Shown in pieces: positions 54,545-63,967 of a stretch of DNA of 64,000 nt. Origin of the DNA: Shewanella salipaludis (lineage in GTDB: Bacteria; Pseudomonadota; Gammaproteobacteria; Enterobacterales; Shewanellaceae); NCBI RefSeq assembly GCF_012911865.1, contig NZ_JAAXYH010000003.1, positions 1 through 64,000 of the forward strand, written 5' to 3'. Numbering within the stretch: the first letter of the stretch is position 1; every line of letters starts with the position of its first letter. Made by a program: the position numbers and the translations under genes. A model generated the notes under the pieces. That model saw only the letters and a list, made by a program, of their open reading frames with translations, was not told the DNA's origin and did no database searches.

Positions 54545-56392
54545 ATGCAGATAACAACCAAAACCAGCATAATTGCATTAACCCTCTCGGCCCTGCTCAG
54601 CGGCCCCCTGTATGCCGCATCGACCACTGAGTCAGGTATTGAGGCCAAGACGGGGATCACGGCACAACAGCAGAGCGAGTCACAAAAAGCCAACGCCTTG
54701 TTCGAGCGCATCTTCATGGACAATGTCATGGCCAGCCCCATATCCCAGACTTATATGGGTATAAAACAAGATTATGATAAATGGGATGATATTGGCGAGG
54801 ACGCGGATGCCAAGGCCCATGCCATGACCGAGCGCCACCTGGCCGAGGTGAATCGCATCGATGCCAAGCTGCTCGACGCTCAAACCGGCCTCAGCCTCAA
54901 ATTGCTGCAACAGTCGCTGCAAAACGAGCTGGCAGACTATAAGTGGCGCTACCACAACTACCCGGTAAACCAGATGTACGGTGGCCACTCTATGATAGCC
55001 TCCTTCCTCATCAATCAGCATCAGATCACGGATGTAAGCGATGCCAAGGCCTATATAAGCCGTCTCAAGGGGGTCACCAAACGTCTGGCGCAGCTGCAGA
55101 CGGCGTTGGAGATCCGCGCCAAGCAAGGCATCATAGCGCCTAAGTTTGTGTTTCCTTACGTCATTTCCGACAGCGAGAACATCATAACAGGCGCCCCCTT
55201 CGATAAGGGTGATGACAGTGCCCTATGGGGCGACTTCAAGCGCAAGCTGGCGGCATTGAAGCTGAGTGATGCCGAGGCCGAACCTTTGCTCGAAGCCGCC
55301 AGCGAGGCGCTGACGACCCAGGTTGAGCCTGCTTATCGCAAGTTAATCGCCTATGTGAAGACCCTGGAGACCAAGGCGGATAGTCGCGACGGTGTCTGGA
55401 AGCTTCCCGAGGGGGCAGCCTTCTACAGGAATGCGCTGCAACGCACTACGACCACGGACATGACGGCGGAGGAGATCCATAAACTCGGGCTCTCAGAAGT
55501 CAGCCGTATTCATGAGCAGATGCGCGGCATCATGAAGCAAGTGGGCTTCGAAGGGGATCTGCAGGCCTTCTTCAGCTTCATGCGTGACGATCCCCAATTC
55601 TACTATCCCGACACCCAGGAAGGTAAAGCCGCCTACCTGGCCGAGGCCAAGCATCTGATAGGCACCATGAAGTCCAACCTGGACCGGGTGTTCAAGGTCG
55701 AACCCAAGGCAGATCTGGTGGTCAAGGCTGTCGAGGCCTTCCGCGAACAGTCCGCAGGCAAGGCCTTCTACGAGCAACCTGCCCCGGACGGCTCCCGCCC
55801 AGGTTCTTACTACGCCAACCTCTACGACATGAAGGCCATGCCTAAGTATCAGATGGCGGCGCTGGCTTACCATGAAGGCATCCCCGGCCACCATATGCAG
55901 ATTGCCATAGCCCAGGAACTGCAGGACATGCCCAAGTTCCGCAAGTTCGGCGGCTATACGGCTTATGTCGAAGGTTGGGGCCTGTACAGCGAGTACTTCC
56001 CCAAGGAGATGGGCTTCTACAGCGATCCATACTCAGACTTTGGCAGGCTGGCGATGGAGTTATGGCGCGCCTGTCGCCTGGTGGTGGATACCGGTATTCA
56101 CGCCAAGCAATGGACCCGGGAACAAGGCATAGCCTACTATGTCGACAATACCCCCAATGCCGAGTCGGACGCCAGGAAGATGGTCGAGCGTCACATAGTC
56201 ATGCCTGGCCAGGCGACGGCTTACAAGGTAGGCATGCTCAAGATACTGGAATTACGCCACAAGGCCCAGCAACAGCTGGGGGCCAAGTTTGATTTGCGGG
56301 ACTTCCATACCTTGGTGCTGAAGAATGGTCCGCTGCCGCTGGATGTACTGAGCGAGCAGGTCGATGCCTGGATAGCCGGGCATAAGGCCTAG
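54545..56392 (+). CDS. DUF885 secreted zinc metallopeptidase-like protein
   Basis: The 615-residue product has a signal peptide (MQITTKTSIIALTLSALLSGPLYA). It is mostly helical. The catalytic block YHEGIPGHHMQIAIAQEL (an HExxH variant, HEGxPGHH) near residue 440 is followed by YVEGWGLYSEYFPKEMGFY, with the third zinc Glu. This is the DUF885 family, related to carboxypeptidase-like metallopeptidases. It should act in the periplasm on peptides. It is a stand-alone gene inserted between hemW and yggN compared with E. coli order. Confidence 0.92.
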   Translation: MQITTKTSIIALTLSALLSGPLYAASTTESGIEAKTGITAQQQSESQKANALFERIFMDNVMASPISQTYMGIKQDYDKWDDIGEDADAKAHAMTERHLAEVNRIDAKLLDAQTGLSLKLLQQSLQNELADYKWRYHNYPVNQMYGGHSMIASFLINQHQITDVSDAKAYISRLKGVTKRLAQLQTALEIRAKQGIIAPKFVFPYVISDSENIITGAPFDKGDDSALWGDFKRKLAALKLSDAEAEPLLEAASEALTTQVEPAYRKLIAYVKTLETKADSRDGVWKLPEGAAFYRNALQRTTTTDMTAEEIHKLGLSEVSRIHEQMRGIMKQVGFEGDLQAFFSFMRDDPQFYYPDTQEGKAAYLAEAKHLIGTMKSNLDRVFKVEPKADLVVKAVEAFREQSAGKAFYEQPAPDGSRPGSYYANLYDMKAMPKYQMAALAYHEGIPGHHMQIAIAQELQDMPKFRKFGGYTAYVEGWGLYSEYFPKEMGFYSDPYSDFGRLAMELWRACRLVVDTGIHAKQWTREQGIAYYVDNTPNAESDARKMVERHIVMPGQATAYKVGMLKILELRHKAQQQLGAKFDLRDFHTLVLKNGPLPLDVLSEQVDAWIAGHKA

Positions 56393-56409
56393 CCCGGCAA
56401 ATAAGAGCC

Positions 56410-56442
56410 AATAAAAAAGCCACATTGAGTGGCTTTTTTATT
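56410..56442. terminator. Terminator of the DUF885 gene
   Basis: The stem GCCAC/GTGGC extended by A6 and T6 (about 14 bp in all, 5-nt loop) lies 18 bp past the stop. It works in both directions. Confidence 0.88.
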
Positions 56443-56573
56443 GGAAGTAATTGGCGCTCCCAACGCATCATCTTACTGTGTATCGCTATTTTAGGTGCGA
56501 TTTTAGGGTACAGAAAGATAGAATTTTTCCCCGACCGCCGGTTGAGCTTGGTGACTATTAGCTTCTGAGCCTT

Positions 56574-56845
56574 GAAAAATCACCCCGGCATAACCGCCGG
56601 GGTAAACCAAAAATAGGATGATGGTTTCAAAGCCAACATTGTATTAGTTCGTAAACTCTGTCGGCATCGATCCTCAGTTGCAACTTGCCGATCTGTACAA
56701 CACAAACGAAAGGGGTCATTTCCATTTGCGCCGCAGGACTCAGATCCCTGAGGACCAACTGCACTCATTGTATTGAAAACAAAACAGACTGCAACAGGCA
56801 TTCTGAAAAAGCCTGTAGCAAGAGAGTTCAATCAGGTTGTTTGAA
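56574..56845 (-). ncRNA. Candidate small RNA in the DUF885-lysR intergenic region
   Basis: The stretch is AT-richer than its surroundings and carries stable hairpins on the minus strand: a 9-bp arm pair near 56791-56819, CTCAG-GGAT-CTGAG with GGA in the loop (56739-56752), and a terminator stem ACCCCGGC/GCCGGGGT (56582-56603) followed by GATTTTTC. An 83-codon frame here ends inside the terminator stem and has no good start, so I favour RNA over protein. The 5' end is not defined. It could instead be a long lysR 3' untranslated region. Confidence 0.35.
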
Positions 56846-56945
56846 TAACGGTCATAATTTTTAACAAATTGATATTAAACTACTTTTTAAACATCTTTGC
56901 CGACAACACCCTCATTATCCACAATAAAGAACAATGTTTCCCTTA

Positions 56946-57887
56946 TCACTTACGTTCGCTGAAGAGTTCGACATAGGGTGCATCCCAATAAGGCGGCGTG
57001 CCTATGTGGTTTTTAATGAAGTCGATGAAGGCACTGACCTTGGGTGCCAAGTGTTTGCGCCTCGGATAAACGGCTTGCAGCGGTAGGTTATGGGTCAATT
57101 GCCAGTCGCGCAGCAAAGGCACCAGGGTGCCCTTGGCTATCTCGTCTTCCATCAGATAACTGGCCAGATAGACCACCCCCAGGCCGCTGATCGCCGCCGA
57201 CTTCAGGGCCGGCGCATTGTCGACCCTGAAGTTGCCCGAGACACCTATTTCACAATAGTCATCGCCTTTCTTGAACTGCCACATACTGTGCTCATGCCAC
57301 TCGCCCTGATAGACGAGACAGTTATGGTCTACCAGCTGCTCAGGGCGGCTTGGTTCCCCATGTCTGGCAACATAGCCGGGAGAGGCCACCAGCAGGAACT
57401 GACACTTCATCAGGGGCCGAGCCACCATCCCCAAGGGCAACTGCTCCGACATGGTCAACAAGAGATCCAGGCCTTCGCTGACGACATCGACCTTATGATC
57501 CAGCAGGCTGACCTGCAGCTCCAATTCAGGATGTTTGGCCATGAATGCCGGTAAGGCGGGGATCAGGTGCATGGTACCGAAGGATTGCGAAATGCCGACC
57601 TTGAGCACCCCACGGGTGGCATCGTTGAGATTGTGCACGCTGGCGATGGCCTGATCCGTATCGCGCAAAATTTCCTCCCCCTGGACATAGAGCAGGTGTC
57701 CGGCTTCGGTCAGGCTCAGGCTGCGGGTGGTACGCTGTATCAGTTGCACCCCTAACTTATGTTCCAGATCGGCCACCTGAGTACTCACCTTGGACTTGGA
57801 GATCCCCAGCCTTCTGGCCGCCGCGCTGAAACTGCCGGCTCTGGCCACATGAGTAAATATCGCAATAGGTTCTAACAGTTCTAACAT
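56946..57887 (-). CDS. LysR-family transcriptional regulator
   Basis: The 313-residue protein starts MLELLEPIAIFTHVARAGSFSAAARRLGISKSKVSTQVADLEHKLGVQLIQRTTRSLSLTEAG, the normal LysR helix-turn-helix and linker helix. A periplasmic-binding-type effector domain follows (residues 90-300). The C-terminal domain resembles the AaeR/DmlR-like group with aspartate- or aromatic-type effectors, but I cannot name the ligand. No metabolic gene is adjacent on the divergent side. Confidence 0.92.
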   Translation of the reverse strand: MLELLEPIAIFTHVARAGSFSAAARRLGISKSKVSTQVADLEHKLGVQLIQRTTRSLSLTEAGHLLYVQGEEILRDTDQAIASVHNLNDATRGVLKVGISQSFGTMHLIPALPAFMAKHPELELQVSLLDHKVDVVSEGLDLLLTMSEQLPLGMVARPLMKCQFLLVASPGYVARHGEPSRPEQLVDHNCLVYQGEWHEHSMWQFKKGDDYCEIGVSGNFRVDNAPALKSAAISGLGVVYLASYLMEDEIAKGTLVPLLRDWQLTHNLPLQAVYPRRKHLAPKVSAFIDFIKNHIGTPPYWDAPYVELFSERK

Positions 57888-58244
57888 GAAAGTTGCCTTA
57901 AGCTGGTTACGTCACTGAAGTAATAATTTTCGGCGGCCTAAAATCAGAGTATTCATCTTTTCCATATGTCTTATCCAGCTATATCTGCTGATATTGGCGA
58001 CATGGAAAGTCTGTCAGGCCGGGGAAAACAAAATAATGCAGGGCTTGCCATCTGAATCTAGAGTCAGATTTTTGTTATTTTTTAAGAGTATATCAAATAT
58101 TGGCTTGCTGGCTGCATTTATCCTCGAACCTTGGGGTTAAAGCGGCTCCCCGCCTCAGCCAAGCAAGGCAAGATTTCCCGGGAAGGCTATGTTGCAAATG
58201 TCGGTGACCCTGGTGCGGCGGCCACTTTCCGGACGCCAGATAAG
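57888..58244. other. Intergenic region upstream of lysR
   Basis: AT-rich near 57900-58100 (AATAATTTT, TTATTTTTTAAG), so the lysR promoter should lie here. TCAGATT/AATCTGA-type short inverted words occur near 58050-58070. No ORF or recognised motif is supportable. Confidence 0.35.
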
Positions 58245-58277
58245 AAAAAACCCCTGCATCAAAGGGGAATGCAGGGG
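58245..58277 (-). terminator. Terminator of yggN
   Basis: The stem CCCCTGCAT/ATGCAGGGG (58251-58259 with 58269-58277) is followed by TTTTTT on the minus strand, about 55 bp past the stop. Confidence 0.85.
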
Positions 58278-58331
58278 GCGCAAGTCATTATCGAGCAAGG
58301 GAGGTAACAGGCTAACTAATCTCTGATTGAA

Positions 58332-59156
58332 CTATTCGCGCAGAGGCCGAGGCTCGGATTCTGCCAACACATAGGGAGCCAACTCGGGGATTTCCTGTCT
58401 CAGCTGCCCTTCGAGCACCAGCAGCTGCTCGAAGCGATTGCACAGGCCTTCGGCCTTGGCTTCCAGGGCCGAAGATTGAGTTTCAACCTGGGTCTCTATA
58501 TCATCGCCTATGGCCTCCATCTTGGCGGAAAATGTCTCCATTTTCTGCTCGAAGCTATCCCCATCTGAGGACATCAACTGGCTGCCGAGGCTCATCATCA
58601 GGCTGCCGATGGAGTTCTGTACCAGATCCTCGATTTCCTGTTCAAATTCATCACCGAAGGCCTCATCCAGCGACGAGTCGGTCGCGCCAAGATAGTAACG
58701 CTCACCATCCCGGTAGGCGATGCTGTCGAGACGCTGCTTAAGCCCGGATACGAGCTTGTCAAACTTATCCCCTGAATCTTCCCCCAACAACGGGGTCAAT
58801 GCCATGGTGACGGCCTTGGATGCCAAGGAGACCGCCTCGTTCACCAGGCCTATGACCTCGGGAACCTGTGCCGACACTTCGGTCGAATACTGGGTAAGCA
58901 TTGCCTTCTGTTTGGCATTCAGGCTTACCTGCTTGCCTTCGACATAGAGGCGATCCAATTCGATACGATACTGCTCAACCCCTTTGTCGCTGACGGTGAG
59001 CTTCTTGGGCTCGACAGTCAGATCGTAATTCAAAGCGACCTTACAGTTATCCACTTCCACGCCATGGGATTGCGCCTCATGGGCCTGTGCCAGGCCGCCC
59101 AGGGCAAACAGTCCTGTGCTTATCACTAAACCTGTCATTAACTTATTCATTTTCAT
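58332..59156 (-). CDS. yggN: DUF2884 periplasmic protein (YggN)
   Basis: The 274-residue product has a signal peptide (MKMNKLMTGLVISTGLFALGGLAQA). The mature part starts VDNCKVALNYDLTVEPKKLTV, then long amphipathic helices (residues 60-240) rich in Glu/Gln/Ser, and two cysteines (NCKV, LCNRF). This is the YggN/DUF2884 pattern. The function is unknown. It sits in the ygg cluster next to glsB and yggL as expected. Confidence 0.88.
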   Translation of the reverse strand: MKMNKLMTGLVISTGLFALGGLAQAHEAQSHGVEVDNCKVALNYDLTVEPKKLTVSDKGVEQYRIELDRLYVEGKQVSLNAKQKAMLTQYSTEVSAQVPEVIGLVNEAVSLASKAVTMALTPLLGEDSGDKFDKLVSGLKQRLDSIAYRDGERYYLGATDSSLDEAFGDEFEQEIEDLVQNSIGSLMMSLGSQLMSSDGDSFEQKMETFSAKMEAIGDDIETQVETQSSALEAKAEGLCNRFEQLLVLEGQLRQEIPELAPYVLAESEPRPLRE

Positions 59157-59294
59157 CTCTAGCATCCTATTCCGTAAGGGTCCTGATGTGCTGCTTCTTG
59201 ATACATAGATAGCACAGCGCGTGCCAATCTTTCAATACATTGAAAATAAAGGATTTTAAATGGGATGATACTAGGACTGCGGCCCTGAGTTGGC

Positions 59295-59321
59295 AAATAA
59301 CACCATTATCTGGTGTTATTT
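59295..59321. promoter_or_regulatory. 11-bp inverted repeat between glsB and yggN
   Basis: AAATAACACCA (59295-59305) and its exact complement (59311-59321) flank TTATC. Low GC and no U-run argue for an operator or weak terminator. It lies 139 bp upstream of the yggN start and 69 bp past the glsB stop. Confidence 0.5.
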
Positions 59322-59389
59322 TCCAGGCGTTTTTCGCCGGGATTGGCGCCATGCGCCTGAGGATGAAGATTCAGAAAAGTGAGTCGAGG

Positions 59390-60304
59390 CTAGAAGATGC
59401 AACGTCCGAGCTCTTGGCTCAAATGCTCCAACATGGCGGTTCCGGCCAGGGAATTTCCCTGTTTATCCAATTCCGGCGACCAGACACAGATAGCCATGTC
59501 CCCAGGGATCACGGCAATGATGCCGCCACCTACGCCACTCTTGCCCGGCATGCCGACTCTATAGGCGAATTCACCGGCACCGTCATACAGGCCTGAAGTC
59601 GCCAACAGGGCATTCATTTGCCGGGTCTGCACCTGGGTAATCAAACGCTCGCCGGTGAGAGATACACCGCGATTCGCCAGATATATCATGGCCCTGGAGA
59701 GATCGGCACAGCTCATCTGCAACGAGCAATAATGGAAATAGCTCTGGAGTACAGTGTTGACGTCACCATGGAAATTACCGAAGGATTTCATCAGGTAAGC
59801 AATCGCCGCATTGCGGGCACTGAACTGATACTCGGAATCGGCAACCAGCCTGTCGTAGCTTATCCTCTCGTTGCCACACAGCTTGCGGACCACTTCCAGC
59901 ATCCTGTGTTTTGGAGCCCCCAGGCGTGCCTGCAGCAGATCGGCAATCACCAAGGCACCGGCATTGATGAAGGGATTACGGGGTATGCCGCTCTCCAGCT
60001 CGACCTGCACCAGGGAGTTGAAGGAATGCCCCGACGGCTCCTTGCCTACCCTGGCCCAAATCTCGCTTTCTTCATAAAGCGTCAGTGCCAGGGTCAGGCT
60101 GAAGACCTTGGAAATACTCTGGATCGAGAAAGGCTCGAGATAGTCGCCGGCCCCCAGAGTCACACCTTCGACTGTGGTGATGGCGATCCCCAACTTACCC
60201 GCATCTACGCTGGCAAGCGCAGGGATATAATCTGCGACCTTTCCCTGCCCTAACAAGGGTCGAACCCGCTCGACCACTTGCTGCAACAAGGCAAGTTCCG
60301 GCAT
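59390..60304 (-). CDS. glsB: Glutaminase (serine-dependent beta-lactamase-fold type)
   Basis: The enzyme converts glutamine to glutamate and ammonia. The 304-residue protein shows the S-x-x-K nucleophile ([16 protein letters not shown]) near residue 65, [10 protein letters not shown], and [25 protein letters not shown], all diagnostic of GlsA/GlsB. The start ATG overlaps the yggL stop (TAATG). The yggL-glsB pair is conserved. Confidence 0.95.
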   Translation of the reverse strand: MPELALLQQVVERVRPLLGQGKVADYIPALASVDAGKLGIAITTVEGVTLGAGDYLEPFSIQSISKVFSLTLALTLYEESEIWARVGKEPSGHSFNSLVQVELESGIPRNPFINAGALVIADLLQARLGAPKHRMLEVVRKLCGNERISYDRLVADSEYQFSARNAAIAYLMKSFGNFHGDVNTVLQSYFHYCSLQMSCADLSRAMIYLANRGVSLTGERLITQVQTRQMNALLATSGLYDGAGEFAYRVGMPGKSGVGGGIIAVIPGDMAICVWSPELDKQGNSLAGTAMLEHLSQELGRCIF

Positions 60305-60630
60305 TAACCCCACCAGATATCGTAAAGTTCGCTCACTTCGACTTGGGATACTTTTTGCTTATCCCAGAATCCCTTGACCGCGGCTATGTCGTCGGCGGTG
60401 CACTTGCCTATGGTCTGGGTCGCAATTATGCCTTCCCATTCCTTATGACCGCCGCCATGGAAACCCAGCTTACGGTTTTCGATCACTTCATCGATAAACT
60501 GATCCACCAATGCATCTATGTCCGTCTCAGACACTGAATCATCGAAGGTCCAGCTGATATCGAAACCCAGCTCCTGAAACTCATCTACCCGCAATTTTTT
60601 ACGCAAACGACGGCTACGGTTCGTGGCCAT
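60304..60630 (-). CDS. yggL: DUF469 protein YggL
   Basis: The 108-residue protein starts [27 protein letters not shown], with [14 protein letters not shown] in the middle and ends [10 protein letters not shown], the YggL pattern. Homologs associate with the 50S ribosomal subunit. It is co-translated with glsB through a TAATG overlap and follows trmB by 63 bp. Confidence 0.95.
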   Translation of the reverse strand: MATNRSRRLRKKLRVDEFQELGFDISWTFDDSVSETDIDALVDQFIDEVIENRKLGFHGGGHKEWEGIIATQTIGKCTADDIAAVKGFWDKQKVSQVEVSELYDIWWG

Positions 60631-60693
60631 AAGATTTTCTCCCTAATATGAAATGAGTCACTCCCCGCCGCTGCGGCAAGGAGTGGTATTGTG

Positions 60694-61410
60694 TCAGGCT
60701 ATGCGTTCGAACATAAGATCCCAAACTCCGTGGCCCAATCTATGGCCGCGGGCCTCAAATTTGGTCAAGGGTCTATGATCCGGACGTTCGACCACAGTGC
60801 CTGTCGCCGACTGGTTCTTGTAGCCGGGTGCGGCATTCATGACTTCCAGCATGTGCTCGCTGTAATCTTCCCAGTCTGTCGCCAGATGGAATACCCCGCC
60901 AACTTTCAGTTTACGGCGAATGAGCTCGGCGAACTCGCTCTGTACTATGCGGCGCTTATGGTGACGCTTCTTATGCCAAGGATCCGGGAAGAAGAGTTGT
61001 ACCCGGGTCAGGGAGCCATCGGCTATGCTATGTTCCAGCACTTCCATGGCATCGTGGTGATAGACTCTCAGGTTGGTGACCCCGGCCTCGCCGGCGCTAC
61101 CCAGACAGGCACCGACGCCCGGCTTATGCACTTCTATGCCGATGAAGTTAAGCTCGGGAGCCGCGGCCGCCATCTCCACCAGAGATGCGCCCATGCCGAA
61201 GCCTATTTCCAGCACTGTATCTGCCTCACGGCCAAACACCCGGGACAAGTCCAAAGGCGCCGGGCTGTAATCCAGGCCCATGGCCGGCCAATGGGATTCC
61301 ATCGCCTGTGCCTGACCCTTGGTCAGACGCCCTTCTCTCAAGACAAAGCTTCTGATCTTACGCAGATACTTGCCTTCTTCATTAAATTCAGCGGTGGTAA
61401 CGTCGCTCAT
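60694..61410 (-). CDS. trmB: tRNA (guanine-N7-)-methyltransferase
   Basis: The enzyme methylates G46 of tRNA variable loops. The 238-residue product has the SAM fold [31 protein letters not shown], then [19 protein letters not shown], the TrmB signature, and [16 protein letters not shown]. It is divergent from mutY. The first 30 residues are variable. Confidence 0.96.
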   Translation of the reverse strand: MSDVTTAEFNEEGKYLRKIRSFVLREGRLTKGQAQAMESHWPAMGLDYSPAPLDLSRVFGREADTVLEIGFGMGASLVEMAAAAPELNFIGIEVHKPGVGACLGSAGEAGVTNLRVYHHDAMEVLEHSIADGSLTRVQLFFPDPWHKKRHHKRRIVQSEFAELIRRKLKVGGVFHLATDWEDYSEHMLEVMNAAPGYKNQSATGTVVERPDHRPLTKFEARGHRLGHGVWDLMFERIA

Positions 61411-61590
61411 GTTTGCCTAGCCTCGTGGACAGCACGGTATATAAAGAAGGGGCATTATCCAAAGTTCAACATACAGTGCAAGCCCTAATGCTGAAAAAGT
61501 ATACCAAGAATCCCTGGCAGTGCGAGCTTAGCGAATTTACCGGGGATTTTCGCCCTTGTTAAAGGCATTTCCAGTCGCTACACTGCGCCG

Positions 61591-62682
61591 ATGAAATCGA
61601 CTCCCTCTTTCGCCGAGCGCATCAATGCTTGGTATGACCAACATGGCCGCAAGAGCCTGCCATGGCAACAAGACAAGACCCCCTATAGCGTCTGGGTGTC
61701 GGAGATCATGCTGCAACAGACCCAGGTCGCGACCGTTATCCCCTACTACCTCAAGTTTATGGCGCGTTTTCCCGATGTGTGTGCCTTGGCCGATGCGCCC
61801 CAGGATGAGGTACTGCACCACTGGACAGGCCTGGGTTACTACGCCAGAGCCAGAAACCTGCATAAGGCGGCACAACTGATAAGGGACGAGTTTGCCGGGA
61901 AGTTTCCCGAAGCATTCGAACAGGTACTGGCACTGCCCGGCATAGGCCGCTCTACCGCCGGGGCCATCTTGTCCCTGTCATTGGGGCAACATCACCCCAT
62001 CTTGGACGGCAATGTCAAACGTGTGCTGGCCAGGCATGGCGCCATCGCCGGCTGGCCGGGGCAAAAGGCTGTCGAAGAGCAACTGTGGCGACTCACCCAG
62101 AAACTGACTCCGGCACATGAGATCCAAAAGTACAATCAGGCCATGATGGACATGGGCGCCGGCATCTGCAGCCGCTCCAAACCAGATTGTGCCGCCTGCC
62201 CTGTGGCCATCGACTGTCGTGCCCAGTTGAGTGGCAGACAGAGCGACTATCCGGGCAAGAAGCCGAAGAAGAGCATTCCGGCAAAATCGGCCTGGATGCT
62301 GGCCTTGGTACGCGACGGCGAGGTACTGCTGCATAAGCGTCCCCCGGCCGGGATCTGGGGTGGCCTCTGGTGTTTCCCCGAATTCGGCACCCGGGCCAGT
62401 CTGGATGAGCATCTACAAGGCTTGGGCCTTGGCGGCAAGCAAGGTCTGTGGCTGACGGGTTTTCGCCATACCTTCAGCCACTTCCATCTGGATATCCAGG
62501 CGCTGATGCTGGATGTCTCGGGTGGCAAAGAAACCCGGCTTGAGGCCCAAAGCGCTAACCGCATCATGGAACCCGAGTCGGCGCTCTGGTATAACATACA
62601 CAATCCCGCCAGGATTGGGCTCGCCGCCGCCACCGAGCGGCTGCTTGCCGATCTGGCCGCCACTGGTTCAAATAAGCAGTAA
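61591..62682 (+). CDS. mutY: A/G-specific adenine glycosylase
   Basis: The enzyme removes adenine mispaired with 8-oxoguanine. The 363-residue protein has catalytic Glu in [13 protein letters not shown], Hh[19 protein letters not shown], Asp in [10 protein letters not shown], and the 4Fe-4S cysteines C-x6-C-x2-C-x5-C ([17 protein letters not shown]). The Nudix-like C-domain ([19 protein letters not shown]) reads 8-oxoG. The ATG at 61591 fits the usual start. The stop (TAA at 62680-62682) lies within an 11-bp triple repeat. Confidence 0.96.
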   Translation: MKSTPSFAERINAWYDQHGRKSLPWQQDKTPYSVWVSEIMLQQTQVATVIPYYLKFMARFPDVCALADAPQDEVLHHWTGLGYYARARNLHKAAQLIRDEFAGKFPEAFEQVLALPGIGRSTAGAILSLSLGQHHPILDGNVKRVLARHGAIAGWPGQKAVEEQLWRLTQKLTPAHEIQKYNQAMMDMGAGICSRSKPDCAACPVAIDCRAQLSGRQSDYPGKKPKKSIPAKSAWMLALVRDGEVLLHKRPPAGIWGGLWCFPEFGTRASLDEHLQGLGLGGKQGLWLTGFRHTFSHFHLDIQALMLDVSGGKETRLEAQSANRIMEPESALWYNIHNPARIGLAAATERLLADLAATGSNKQ

Positions 62683-62703
62683 ATAAGCAGTAAATAAGGA
62701 GTA
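62671..62703. repeat. 11-bp triple repeat spanning the mutY stop and the yggX ribosome-binding site
   Basis: AATAAGCAGTA at 62671, the identical unit at 62682 and AATAAGGAGTA at 62693. The first unit carries the last mutY codons. The third has C-to-G, creating AAGGAG five bases before the yggX ATG. Confidence 0.95.
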
Positions 62704-62706
62704 GTC

Positions 62707-62985
62707 ATGGCTCGCACCATCAATTGTGTGTACTTAAACAAAGAGGCCGAAGGCCTGGATTTCCAGCTTTATCCCGGCGACTTGGGCAAGCGCATCTACG
62801 ATAACATCAGCAAGGAAGCCTGGAGCCTGTGGCAGAAGAAACAAACCATGTTGATCAACGAGAAGAAGCTCAACATGATGAATGTCGATGATCGCAAGTT
62901 TCTGGAAACCCAGATGATAAACTTCCTGTTCGAAGGCAAGGACGTAGAGATCGAAGGCTATGTGCCGCAGAAGGATCAGGACTGA
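62707..62985 (+). CDS. yggX: Fe(2+)-trafficking protein YggX
   Basis: The 92-residue protein has [38 protein letters not shown] and [18 protein letters not shown], the YggX pattern with its single N-terminal Cys. It protects Fe-S clusters and iron pools from oxidation. It is typically paired with mutY, as here (24 bp gap). Confidence 0.97.
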   Translation: MARTINCVYLNKEAEGLDFQLYPGDLGKRIYDNISKEAWSLWQKKQTMLINEKKLNMMNVDDRKFLETQMINFLFEGKDVEIEGYVPQKDQD

Positions 62986-63015
62986 TATCAAAGCCTCGAT
63001 ATAAGATAAGCCGAG

Positions 63016-63048
63016 CAAAAAAGCCACCTGCCGTGCGGGTGGCTTTGT
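63016..63048 (+). terminator. Terminator of mutY-yggX
   Basis: The stem GCCACC/GGTGGC extended by an A-rich left flank and TTTGTGT on the right lies about 37 bp past the yggX stop. Just downstream (63055-63090) GCTGCAGTCAC..GTGATGCAGC can form a second imperfect hairpin. Confidence 0.75.
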
Positions 63049-63099
63049 GTATATGGCTGCAGTCACTGTTAGAGTGATGCAGCGACTGCACTGTCACGA

Positions 63100-63123
63100 A
63101 AAAGGGCTGACATCATCCCTTTT
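63100..63123 (-). terminator. Terminator of the right-edge gene cluster
   Basis: The stem AAAAGGG/CCCTTTT (63100-63106 with 63117-63123) has a 10-nt loop and lies about 22 bp past the stop of the membrane-protein gene. On the minus strand TCGTG follows, so U-richness comes from the stem itself. Confidence 0.55.
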
Positions 63124-63144
63124 CAGCTTTCCTGCGAGTGTAAG

Positions 63145-63726
63145 CTAAAGCAGATCGAAGCGCTTTTTATAGTCAGCCAAAAGTTGCTGCTGTTTTTGCG
63201 TGAAGGCTTCAAGGCTCGGGTTGATTCCACTGTTATGCTGGGTTTCAAACCAATCAATCAGCTCAATACGTATCTGGTATCCCTGTTTTACACAATAACC
63301 TGGGTCACTAAGCATAATTTTTGGCGCACCTAAGGTGGCACCCGAATACCAGGTACACTCGGTGTAACCATTGTCGTCAAACCAGTTTCCCAGCTGCCAG
63401 CTGTAAACGGCCCAGACCAGTAAAAAAACGGGAAAACTGGCGATGATAAAATAAAGCCCTTTTTTCTGGGCCCGTTCAGATTCTGGACGCCGTAACCGGC
63501 AGGCTATGCCTCGTATAAGCACTGCCAGGGCAGGCATCATGACCAGAAGTGGAGGAATCGAGGTGCGTATCTTTATTAAAGTTCCTTGCTCGTGAACACG
63601 TGCCAGCATAGACAACTCTGAAAAGAGCGAATACACATAACCCGCTATAACAAGTAAAAGCAGTACTATAAAAAAAATACCCTGTGCTGGTCTCAATTGA
63701 GCGTCTTGTGACGACGAAGTGTTCAT
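63145..63726 (-). CDS. Membrane protein of unknown function (possibly DUF1240-like)
   Basis: A 193-residue protein starts MNTSSSQDAQLRPAQ. Three hydrophobic helices follow (residues 14-38, 55-75, 90-112). The exported-side C-terminal domain has NGYTECTWYSGATLGAPKIMLSDPGYC, containing two cysteines that could pair, which faintly resembles DUF1240 proteins. The end is helical and Gln/Lys-rich. I am not sure of the family. Codon use is AT-richer than in the flanking core genes, suggesting acquired DNA. The start is one base after the stop of the next gene, so they form an operon. Confidence 0.7.
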   Translation of the reverse strand: MNTSSSQDAQLRPAQGIFFIVLLLLVIAGYVYSLFSELSMLARVHEQGTLIKIRTSIPPLLVMMPALAVLIRGIACRLRRPESERAQKKGLYFIIASFPVFLLVWAVYSWQLGNWFDDNGYTECTWYSGATLGAPKIMLSDPGYCVKQGYQIRIELIDWFETQHNSGINPSLEAFTQKQQQLLADYKKRFDLL

Positions 63727-63727
63727 A

Positions 63728-63967
63728 TTAATAATCGCGTCCGTAGTATGGGATGCCAAACAAACGATGTACAAAACCTATGGGATCTTCATCGTACATA
63801 CGTCCGGCCCGGTTAATTTCTTGCTTTATTTGCTTCAGATTACTTTGGATATTTTTCTCTAAAGTACGCAAGCTTTCTGAAATTCGGCCATGAGAATGGA
63901 CAACTCTGGTCAACGCTTGCCTTGGATGAGATTGTAAAATGACGTTCACGGCAATGATATCAGCCAT
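63728..63967 (-). CDS. Small unknown protein, middle gene of the right-edge operon
   Basis: The 79-residue product starts MADIIAVNVILQSHPRQALTRVVHSHGRISESL. It looks amphipathic and helical with a C-terminal motif FVHRLFGIPYYGRDY. The start overlaps the stop of an upstream gene by 8 bp. I do not recognise it. Small proteins in such overlapping sets can be accessory parts of effector-immunity or surface loci, but nothing here proves that. Confidence 0.6.
   Translation of the reverse strand: MADIIAVNVILQSHPRQALTRVVHSHGRISESLRTLEKNIQSNLKQIKQEINRAGRMYDEDPIGFVHRLFGIPYYGRDY

Noticed and set aside
56580..56831. 83-codon minus-strand frame after lysR
   Set aside because: It begins at TTG without a good Shine-Dalgarno and its last codons form the terminator stem. 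An RNA or untranslated region fits better.
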